Positions 25,083 through 31,489 of a stretch of 35,285 bases of DNA are shown here, piece by piece. A program made the translations under genes and the position numbers. Each line of letters starts with the position of its first letter. Position 1 is the stretch's first letter. Origin of the DNA: Lentisphaerota bacterium. GTDB lineage: Bacteria; Verrucomicrobiota; Kiritimatiellia; UBA8416; JAUUYL01. Where the stretch lies: assembly GCA_030590485.1 (NCBI GenBank), contig JAUUYL010000023.1:1-35285 (forward strand). Reading direction: 5' to 3'. Under the pieces are notes generated by a model. The model was not told where the DNA came from, searched no databases, and was given only the letters and a program-made list of their open reading frames with translations.

Positions 25083-25880
25083 ATGACAAAGAAACAAAGA
25101 ACGTCAAATAAGAAGCCCGGCCCTCCGGTCGGTCTCTTTTTCCTCATATTTCTGGTCGGAGGCGCAATTGCCGCCCTGCATTTTACCGGCAAGCTCAAGC
25201 CGATTCTCGATTCCATTGGCAAGAAAAAGCCGATTCCTGTGCAACAGCCAGTTGTCACCAAGCCTGCTCCGGTTGTTACCAAACCTGCTCCGGTTGTTAC
25301 CAAACCTGCGCCTGTCAAGAAACCTGTGGCCAAAGTCGTTGAAAAGTCCGTGGAAAAGAAACCCGAGCCGGTCAAAAAAGTGTCCAAAGAAGACGCTGTG
25401 GCAGAAGTATACCGTAAGCGGTTTAAGGCACCGAGAGTAGGGCACCCCGTTACGGTCACATTGAAAGGCAACGTTAAGAAAACCGGCACATTACTCAGCA
25501 TGGACGAAGAATCGTTACGGATGAAAATCGGCAAGATCGAAATGACACTTTCCAGAAACCAACTCGCGCCGGTCGGTCTTGCGCGTTGCTACGAAGACGA
25601 ATACGTAAAATACATGGTCGCAAAATATCAGCGCCGTGAAAAGGCTCTGGCGTATCAAAAAGCACAAAGCAAGAAACTCAATGATGCGTACGCAAAATTC
25701 ATGGCGTCACGCGGCAAAAAACTCAATGCCAGCCCCAAGCCCGGCGCAAAACAATCGATTGAAGATGTTGATTTCAAAAAATGGATGGAAGAAAACGGCC
25801 AGACCGATCTGCTGAAAGCCCGCCAGGAACGCGTAGCGGCATACGAAGCAGAACGCAAAAAAGCCGGCCGCGCCCACTAA
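25083..25880 (+). CDS. Membrane-anchored basic protein with PVVTKPA repeats
   Basis: I do not recognise this 265-residue protein. A basic N-terminus precedes a single membrane span (about residues 17-35), then three near-identical PVVTKPA units (about 56-77), a Lys/Glu/Pro linker, a small beta-type region (about 117-160) with GHPVTVTLKGN and KKTGTLLSMDEESLRMKIG, and a long helical C-terminus ending in basic residues. The beta segment resembles an SH3/Sm-like fold in rhythm. No Shine-Dalgarno is clear before ATG 25083, so it may be read through from the cysteine-rich lipoprotein gene 15 bases away. Confidence 0.72.
   Translation: MTKKQRTSNKKPGPPVGLFFLIFLVGGAIAALHFTGKLKPILDSIGKKKPIPVQQPVVTKPAPVVTKPAPVVTKPAPVKKPVAKVVEKSVEKKPEPVKKVSKEDAVAEVYRKRFKAPRVGHPVTVTLKGNVKKTGTLLSMDEESLRMKIGKIEMTLSRNQLAPVGLARCYEDEYVKYMVAKYQRREKALAYQKAQSKKLNDAYAKFMASRGKKLNASPKPGAKQSIEDVDFKKWMEENGQTDLLKARQERVAAYEAERKKAGRAH
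25248..25310 (+). repeat. 21-bp coding tandem repeat, three units
   Basis: Three 21-base units (25248-25268, 25269-25289, 25290-25310) encode PVVTKPA each. Units two and three differ only at the last base; unit one has three synonymous changes. This indicates recent duplication. Confidence 0.85.
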
Positions 25881-25883
25881 GCT

Positions 25884-26013
25884 CGTTGTTCGTCGTTCGC
25901 CCTCCCGTAGCCCAGCCCCACTGTCCTATCATAAGTGTCCCATAGGCCTCCTATCGGTTCCATCAGTCCTGTCGCATGTCCTGTTGGTCCTATGGGGTCC
26001 TATAGGCCCTGGG
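25884..26013. repeat. Repeat array C, heptamer block then TCCTAT-core array
   Basis: Positions 25884-25905 contain period-7 units (GTTGTTC, GTCGTTC, GCCCTCC). From 25921 onwards there are many TCCTAT/TCCCAT/TCCTGT cores spaced at 8-12 bases, ending in two close copies at 25988 and 25998. It fills the space between the membrane-anchored protein and the hairpin upstream of the sigma-like gene. Confidence 0.7.
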
Positions 26014-26014
26014 C

Positions 26015-26047
26015 ACTTCCGTGTAAGGTTTATCCTTACACGGAAGT
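26015..26047. promoter_or_regulatory. Perfect 14-bp inverted repeat with 5-base loop
   Basis: ACTTCCGTGTAAGG (26015-26028) and CCTTACACGGAAGT (26034-26047) are perfect complements around a TTTAT loop. It lies 76 bases upstream of the sigma-like gene. No T-tract follows on either strand, so it is unlikely to be a simple intrinsic terminator. It could be an RNA structure in the leader or a DNA site for a dimeric protein. Confidence 0.8.
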
Positions 26048-26088
26048 CAGGGAAACCCCTACAAAAAAAATCAGGGTGTTACCCTACA
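26047..26088 (+). promoter_or_regulatory. Two direct repeats, each with an internal palindrome
   Basis: TCAGGGAAACCCCTACA (26047-26063) and TCAGGGTGTTACCCTACA (26071-26088) are 24 bases apart, separated by seven A. Each has a GGG...CCC small inverted repeat. They lie between the 14-bp inverted repeat and ATG 26124, so they may be operators or leader hairpins. Confidence 0.5.
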
Positions 26089-26123
26089 GACAAGCCACAC
26101 AGTCTTGTTGTAATCTACTGCGC

Positions 26124-26978
26124 ATGAAGTCACCTCTGACAACTGTAACTGCATGGATCGAATGGAAGAAACTCTGCGCATTGGATCTGTGCTCTCAGGA
26201 AACTGTGTCTGCCTTGCGATCATTTACAAAACTTCGTTTTGAAAGATTGCTTAACCGTTATTACCACGAAACCTCACAGGCACCTGACAATCCCTGGCAT
26301 CTGTTTGAGACGCATATGACCGTCACTCAGACCCGGCAGGGTAAATGCTATAAAGACTGGCTCTTTGCCCGACTGGAACATTCCTCGGATTCGGATATCA
26401 ATGTGCTGGAGGGTGGGGCATCCCTGATCATGCGCGATGTTGTCAGAGAATATCTTCGACAGGAATGCACAAGACCTAAGACGATTTCTCTTGATAAAAC
26501 ACTGAACAATGAATTCTCTGCCTGCACGCTACTGGATTTGCTCGCCGCGGAACAGGATACTATTGATGCAGTATGTCTTTTGGAATACGAGAACCGGGCC
26601 GCCAGCCATGTAGAGAAACTCATGCCGAATCTAACAGAGCGCGAAAGTATCGCGCTGCTGGCCAAATATATGGGCATTTCCCTGGTACACCCTCGTGTAC
26701 TGAAAGTTGCCGGATGCAAACCAACCGCCTTCACTCAGACATATCTTAAATTTGTGCAGAAAGTGGCCCGGCAAATCCGGATTAAATATGCAGGAGAAGA
26801 CACACAATCCATGCTGACGTTGGCATTGATGGTATTAAGGCAAATAAAAAGTCTGAATTTCGAACAGAAAAAAGCGAAGCAACCGCGTATAATTCTCTTT
26901 ATGTTTCAAGACAAAGAAGGGATGAAAGACCTCAATAGCCATGAAATTACCGAAACTGAACTTGAAGCCTGCATCTGA
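26124..26978 (+). CDS. Unknown helical protein, possibly sigma-factor-like
   Basis: I do not firmly recognise this 284-residue protein. It is largely helical. Residues 77-114 (KDWLFARLEHS ... RDVVREYLRQE) and 169-220 (LTERESIALLAKYMGISL, then a second helix around FTQTYLKFVQKVARQI) read like a distant sigma-70 region-2-like and region-4-like arrangement, with a helix-turn-helix in the second. This is a weak impression. ATG 26124 is chosen because upstream sequence is repeats and hairpins; no Shine-Dalgarno is seen. It overlaps the next gene by 38 bases, and ssb follows, suggesting a shared DNA- or RNA-polymerase-related task. Confidence 0.6.
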   Translation: MKSPLTTVTAWIEWKKLCALDLCSQETVSALRSFTKLRFERLLNRYYHETSQAPDNPWHLFETHMTVTQTRQGKCYKDWLFARLEHSSDSDINVLEGGASLIMRDVVREYLRQECTRPKTISLDKTLNNEFSACTLLDLLAAEQDTIDAVCLLEYENRAASHVEKLMPNLTERESIALLAKYMGISLVHPRVLKVAGCKPTAFTQTYLKFVQKVARQIRIKYAGEDTQSMLTLALMVLRQIKSLNFEQKKAKQPRIILFMFQDKEGMKDLNSHEITETELEACI

Positions 26979-27627
26979 TCAGCAGAAACATCGTCTTGCC
27001 AGATGGCTGGAAGAGTGGGAGCTCTTTCGCCACATCGACGAAGGCGCGCGCAATATAGAAGCAGATATACCTTTCCCCAGCGGCAAGAGATCTATAGTCG
27101 GCTCCGGCAAAAACAGTGAAGTGATTGCTGGGCAAATAAGACTATTCTTTCCCGGGCTACTGCCAGGAACATCCAGACCATTGTACTTTGCTGTTCTTGA
27201 TGTTGACGAGCGTGGGTCATGCCTTCTTGCTCCATTCGGTCGTTTTGCGGAACCATGCCTGCCTGATGAATATCTGACAGGTCGGAAAGTTTCCTGTTTG
27301 CGCGTACTCTGTTTCTGGAATCGGCTATATTTACCTGTCAATATCGTTGGCAACAGCTGGTTTGCCGACATGTTGTCACCTGCAGAAAGATGGAGCATCT
27401 TATCTGTGCTGGAACATATTACCGCCGGCTTTCCTTTAGCGAAACATCTTGCGTCCCTGCTCGGCCCGCCATGTTGGCATCCTGCCGACCCGCGCAGGGA
27501 CTATATTGCAGAAGAATCTGACCTTATCCAGACACTTCAACGCTTCTCTCAAAGGGAAACTATACAATATCCCGAACATAAGCCCTCACAACGCAAAGCA
27601 GCCGAAGACCACGATGAGTATGAATAA
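26941..27627 (+). CDS. Unknown protein coupled to the sigma-like gene
   Basis: I do not recognise this 228-residue protein. The N-terminal third is helical (HRLARWLEEWELFRHID), the middle looks like beta structure (GQIRLFFPGLLPG, PLYFAVLDVDERGSCLLAPFGRFAEPCLP, CLRVLCFWNRLYLP split by loops), and the C-terminus is charged. There is no membrane span or signal peptide. It starts 38 bases inside the end of the sigma-like gene on the same strand in another frame, so they are co-translated. A role as a regulator or partner of that protein is possible but not shown. Confidence 0.65.
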   Translation: MKLPKLNLKPASDQQKHRLARWLEEWELFRHIDEGARNIEADIPFPSGKRSIVGSGKNSEVIAGQIRLFFPGLLPGTSRPLYFAVLDVDERGSCLLAPFGRFAEPCLPDEYLTGRKVSCLRVLCFWNRLYLPVNIVGNSWFADMLSPAERWSILSVLEHITAGFPLAKHLASLLGPPCWHPADPRRDYIAEESDLIQTLQRFSQRETIQYPEHKPSQRKAAEDHDEYE

Positions 27628-27629
27628 TT

Positions 27630-27682
27630 CCATGTCCCATATGCCCTGTCAGTCCTACGGGGGCTTATTACTCCCGGGCCCG
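27630..27682. repeat. TCCTAT-core repeat array D
   Basis: Variants TCCCAT, TCCTAC and similar cores occur between the unknown gene and ssb, followed by ACTCCCGGGC that also occurs beside array A (within the msrBA end). Degeneracy is higher than in arrays A and C. Confidence 0.5.
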
Positions 27683-27899
27683 CTCCCAAAACTTTTTTCA
27701 CTTTTTCGCGAACTAAACACCGTTCGTTTCCTTTATGTATACGGACACATGAATGTCCAGAAAGGAAGGTAGCATGCAAAACGAGCAGAATAAGGGCGGT
27801 GCTCAGGTGCTTTTTGAAAAGGCATCCGAGGACCTGAACGAAAAACTGACAGCATGTAGAGATAAAAACGCAGGGTACAAGAAAGAAGGAAAGAAAATC

Positions 27900-28292
27900 A
27901 TGAGTAACTTCAACAGAGTAGTACTAATGGGCAGGTTAACACGTGACCCCGAAGTCAAAGAAATCGCACCAGGCCGATCGGTTGCCGATATGGGATTGGC
28001 TGTTACGGAGAAATACAAGGACAAGACTGGTGAGTTCGTGGAGAAAACCTGTTTTGTCGATATTGTCGCCTGGGGCAGGCAGGCGGAAACATGTGGTGAA
28101 TACCTGAAGAAGGGTTCGCCTGTGCTGGTAGAGGGGCGTTTACAGCTGGACCAGTGGACGAACAAGGAAGGGCAGAAGCGCAGCAAGCACTGCGTCAAGG
28201 CTGACCGCGTACAGTTCCTGAACGGCAAGCCGAAGGAAAACGCGGAAAATCCGGAACCCGGTACAGCAGAAGCCGAAGCATTGCCGTTCTAG
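27900..28292 (+). CDS. ssb: Single-stranded DNA-binding protein
   Basis: From ATG 27900 the product is 130 residues and starts in the usual way, NFNRVVLMGRLTRDPEVK, then GDx-like AVTEKYKD, VDIVAWGRQAETCGEYLKKG and VEGRLQLDQW, ending in an acidic tail with terminal LPF. It binds ssDNA as an OB-fold oligomer in replication, recombination and repair. The frame is open upstream: ATG 27774, with AAGGAAGG five bases before it, would add a 42-residue basic/acidic helical extension. Canonical SSB supports 27900, but the extended form has the better Shine-Dalgarno and is possible. The short length suggests an accessory rather than the only SSB. Confidence 0.9.
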   Translation: MSNFNRVVLMGRLTRDPEVKEIAPGRSVADMGLAVTEKYKDKTGEFVEKTCFVDIVAWGRQAETCGEYLKKGSPVLVEGRLQLDQWTNKEGQKRSKHCVKADRVQFLNGKPKENAENPEPGTAEAEALPF

Positions 28293-28407
28293 GGGAGGGG
28301 AATAGGACGCATAGGCCCGTCCGCCAGAGTGCTTGCATCCCGAACTTGTTTCGGGGCTCGTAGAGCGGCGGCGGGACCTATGGGTTCCAACAGCAAAGGA
28401 GAAGACT
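28293..28407. repeat. Repeat array E and a hairpin upstream of the four-helix-bundle remnant
   Basis: Cores of the opposite orientation (GGACGCATAGG, GGACCTATGGG) occur at 28306-28317 and 28374-28384. CCCGAA (28339-28344) and TTCGGG (28350-28355) form a hairpin with a 5-base loop. The region lies between ssb and the pseudogene and holds no other gene that I can support. Confidence 0.5.
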
Positions 28408-28574
28408 ATGCAAGCAACAGAACAACTTTTGGCTTCGCACGGTGGATTCAGAAACTTGCAGTCGTGTAGGGCTACAGAGATCACCAGCAGGCCCAGCAGG
28501 TACGTAACTTGGCCTGGGAAAAGAATAAGACCTGTGCGACCTACAGGACCTATGCCTCGTTCTACAAACCGTAG
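28408..28574 (+). pseudogene. Decayed four-helix-bundle-suffix-domain gene
   Basis: An intact start (GGAG before ATG 28408) leads into about 25 residues, with ASHGGFRNLQSCRATEI, which match from memory the N-terminus of the 'four helix bundle suffix domain' family. The family core (with its QMVQAARSG-type motif) is missing. After a frame change near 28480, another frame reads QQAQQVRNLAWEKNK, then TCATYRTYASFY and a stop at 28572-28574, which resembles the tail region of such proteins. This implies an internal deletion with frameshift. The in-frame continuation from the start gives only 66 residues of unlikely sequence. Function was unknown even in intact members; they are related to small bundle proteins. 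Confidence 0.6.
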
Positions 28575-28598
28575 TCTGTGGTCTGTAGTCCGCAGTCG
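28571..28598. repeat. Heptanucleotide array, four units of GTAGTCT type
   Basis: GTAGTCT, GTGGTCT, GTAGTCC and GCAGTCG are contiguous 7-base units at the end of the pseudogene and just before the convergent MATE gene. It is a third type of period-7 array in this window. Confidence 0.75.
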
Positions 28599-28604
28599 GA
28601 TCAC

Positions 28605-29921
28605 CTAGATCCCAATCCCTTCCCATTTCCGTCGACGCCACATTACGGCATAAACAATTCCGCCTATGGCTTTGTATGTCAATTGTGCGATCCAGATACC
28701 GGTGAGACCCATGCCTAATATTGGCCCGGCTATGTATGCTAGAGGAACGTACAATCCCCATTGAAGTAGAATAGACGTGAACATGACGCGTGTATTATCG
28801 CCGGCGCCCAGCAAAGCTTTGGAGCAAACGATCATAACAGCTTCAACACCTAAAATAAAACCGGTCATCTGCAATGGTAATTTCCCGACCGCTAATACCG
28901 CTGAATTTTCTGTAAAAAATACCAGAAGTCTTTCCGGGATAAACATCATTGGCAGGCCAATCAGCACAAGTATTGATATGGCAATCCCCATGACTTCCCA
29001 GCCCCATCGTTCGGCATCGTCCGGATCTTTTCTGCCCAACGCCTGGCTCACAAGAGATGTTGCGCTTAGGCCCATGCCTATACCTGGTAATATTCCAACA
29101 AGAAGAAGCATGGATATTATCTGTGAAGCCGCCAGCTCCATTGTCCCCACAAGCCCGATAATAAATATCACGGCAAGCAGGCCGCCCGCATAGCAAATGT
29201 GCTGTACTGCAACAGGTATTGTCAGCTTGATGATAGCCCTGTACATTTTCCTGTCGGGGTTTCTCTGCAAGAATCCGTTAGGTCTGGCAGTGATCAAGCC
29301 CATGACGAAATACATTATTGTTCCACAGAACATCGATATCGTAGAAGCTATACCGGCGCCAAGGGTTCCATACACCGGCGAGCCCAGATGCCCGAATATA
29401 AATACCCAGTTAAAAAAGATGTTCAGCACATTCATGGCAATCAATATGCACATATAATACTTTGATCGATTTGTCCCGTTCCAGAAACCGGCAAAAGAGA
29501 AGTTTATACCCATTGCAATAATTGCAATCAGACGCGACTGTAGATAGGGTCCTCCTAAACGAACTACTTCAGCATCATGATTGATATAAGGGAAGATATA
29601 AGGTGTCAGGATAAACAGCAGTGCGGCAATAGGTATGCCGGCAACAAGAGACAAGACAAGCCCGCCGTTCAATGGTATCGCCGTAATCTCAGGTTTACCT
29701 TCACCCAGCCGCCTTGCCGCCATCGACTGAACCGCTGTCGAGAAGCCTATAACATAGGCGCCAGCCAGGAAACTACACAGTCCGCCAACGCCGACAGCCG
29801 CTATAGCTGTTGGACCCAGCCGCCCGACCATTGCAATATCAACCAGATTCAGGACGTTCTGCGACATCATTCCTGCCATAATCGGCAAAGACAACACCAT
29901 GATTTTCTTCAATCGTTCCAT
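28605..29921 (-). CDS. MATE family efflux transporter
   Basis: The 438-residue protein has twelve probable membrane spans and MATE signatures: LSLPIMAGMMSQNVLNLVDIAMVGRLG near the N-terminus (here split: LSLPIMAGMMSQ, then NVLNLVDIAMVGRLG), GFSTAVQSMAARRLGEG, and the second half with IPGIGMGLSATSLVSQALG. This family exports drugs or metabolites using a Na+ or H+ gradient across the inner membrane; the substrate cannot be predicted. ATG 29921 is the best start because residues before it look unlike coding sequence, but no Shine-Dalgarno is clear. It converges on the pseudogene at its 3' end. Confidence 0.92.
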   Translation of the reverse strand: MERLKKIMVLSLPIMAGMMSQNVLNLVDIAMVGRLGPTAIAAVGVGGLCSFLAGAYVIGFSTAVQSMAARRLGEGKPEITAIPLNGGLVLSLVAGIPIAALLFILTPYIFPYINHDAEVVRLGGPYLQSRLIAIIAMGINFSFAGFWNGTNRSKYYMCILIAMNVLNIFFNWVFIFGHLGSPVYGTLGAGIASTISMFCGTIMYFVMGLITARPNGFLQRNPDRKMYRAIIKLTIPVAVQHICYAGGLLAVIFIIGLVGTMELAASQIISMLLLVGILPGIGMGLSATSLVSQALGRKDPDDAERWGWEVMGIAISILVLIGLPMMFIPERLLVFFTENSAVLAVGKLPLQMTGFILGVEAVMIVCSKALLGAGDNTRVMFTSILLQWGLYVPLAYIAGPILGMGLTGIWIAQLTYKAIGGIVYAVMWRRRKWEGIGI

Positions 29922-30148
29922 CCAGCGACAGTACAGACATATCCATCGGCTTTCAATGTCCGTCAATAAAAATTTAACACACACGCATGGTTGCCGAGAT
30001 AGACGGCGAATGGGTTCGGTGAGTGATAAGCGTAAAAGCAATTTCCTATCAGTCAGTCAGCGATGAGGAGAGGTGCGACCGCCATCCAGACTTTCTTGAT
30101 GAGTTTAATCAGGTTATGCGTCTGCTCTGTGCTAACAGTATATGCAGG

Positions 30149-31489
30149 CTAACACCAGTTCATATCATCACGCGGATTTAATCTACGCATGAAGAGACTG
30201 TTGTTGGCTACTTCATCATTGGTAATTTTCATCCTTTTGGAATCCCACTCGAGTGTCCTGCCGGGATGCATAAGAGCTATATCACCCAAAACGATGATTT
30301 CTGACAGTGGACCCGCGTAGTCAAACGGTGACATCGCTGTATCTTCCCCTTTACAGGCAAGAGTGAAATTTTGGAGATGACCTTTGCCCTCGCAACGAAA
30401 CGCTGTCCCATTTGCTTTACCTGTTTCCTGCATTTTGACTTCCGGTATGATGCGACCACCCTGACTGTGACTTCCTGCTATGATCGAAGCGCCTTCACCG
30501 ACCAGAACTGAGCCACTAGACTGAATTCTAGAGTTTCGCCCCTCCTCCATGTGTCTCGGACGCGGAGCATTTCTTGTGGAAGCGCCTAAGTAGAACTTCA
30601 TGATCACCGGGGGCATTTTTCCGCGTGCGGGGAATTTCCAGGTAACAACACCGCCGTCAGGCGGCAAAGACCATGGCTTGGCGGGTGTTATGACATCCGC
30701 TCTCACGCTCAGCGGAACCTTAAGATCCAACGAGTAGTAAGCCGGATCCAGAATATGTGCACCCATGTCACCGACGCTGCCGCTGAAGTGGTTGTATTTT
30801 ACCCATTCACGGTTTATGTAACTACTGCTGAATGGAATTTCACCGGCTCTGTTCAGGTAAAGGTTCCAATCCAAGTCGGCTGGAACCTTGCAGCCCTGAA
30901 CAATCGCCTTTTCTGTCGCATAACACTTTGTCGAGTAAGCGAAGACCTCTTTTATATCGCCAATGGCTCCGGCCTGAACCCAGTTACGTATATTCGCGGA
31001 ACTACTGCTAGAATGCCCTTGGTGCCCCATCTGAGTCACCACATTCAGCTTCTTCGCCTCTTCAGTAAGCAGGCGAACTTCGTTGAGAGTGTGACATAGT
31101 GGTTTCTGGCAATACACATGCTTGCCCCTGTGCATGGCATGCATTGATATCGTGTAGTGATTATGTTCTGGTGTTGCAACACATACGGCATCTATTTCCT
31201 TGCCGATCTTGTCAAACATCACCCTGTAATCTTTCCATAATTTTATGCCTTGCAAGTTCTTCACATCCTTGATCTGCTCCTTGTGCCATCCTTCATGAAC
31301 ATCACAAAGAGCAACAATATTGTCGGTGCTGGACAGTGAGCGCGCGTTGGCCGTGCCCTGCTTACCAACACCTATGACAGCAATATTGAGTTTGCTGTTC
31401 GGCGACGGGCCCGCCTTGAGAATGTTGAACGGCGCGGCTCCGAATGCCGTGCTGGCTAGTGTTGTCTTGAGAAATGATCGTCTTTTCAT
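30149..31489 (-). CDS. Tat-exported Gfo/Idh/MocA family oxidoreductase
   Basis: The 446-residue protein begins with a twin-arginine signal (RRSFLK, then an Ala-rich hydrophobic run), so it should be folded before export. It has a Rossmann motif (AVIGVGKQGTANA), CVATPEHNHYTISM, HVYCQKPLCHT in place of the usual EKP, and the C-terminal GGDMGAHILD-like segment (SVGDMGAHILDPAYYS), typical of the planctomycete/PVC-type branch. Such enzymes act on sugars or polyols with bound NAD(P). The start overlaps the stop of the DUF6807-ThuA gene by one base (TAATG), so they are translated together. Confidence 0.9.
   Translation of the reverse strand: MKRRSFLKTTLASTAFGAAPFNILKAGPSPNSKLNIAVIGVGKQGTANARSLSSTDNIVALCDVHEGWHKEQIKDVKNLQGIKLWKDYRVMFDKIGKEIDAVCVATPEHNHYTISMHAMHRGKHVYCQKPLCHTLNEVRLLTEEAKKLNVVTQMGHQGHSSSSSANIRNWVQAGAIGDIKEVFAYSTKCYATEKAIVQGCKVPADLDWNLYLNRAGEIPFSSSYINREWVKYNHFSGSVGDMGAHILDPAYYSLDLKVPLSVRADVITPAKPWSLPPDGGVVTWKFPARGKMPPVIMKFYLGASTRNAPRPRHMEEGRNSRIQSSGSVLVGEGASIIAGSHSQGGRIIPEVKMQETGKANGTAFRCEGKGHLQNFTLACKGEDTAMSPFDYAGPLSEIIVLGDIALMHPGRTLEWDSKRMKITNDEVANNSLFMRRLNPRDDMNWC

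Noticed and set aside
24746-25534. 262-codon minus-strand frame
   Set aside because: It is a shadow across the cysteine-rich lipoprotein and the repeat protein, which have proper starts and signal peptide or membrane features. The antisense product has repeats only because the coding repeat is present.
28140-28604. 154-codon minus-strand frame
   Set aside because: It runs antisense to ssb and across repeat arrays, without a recognisable domain or ribosome-binding site.
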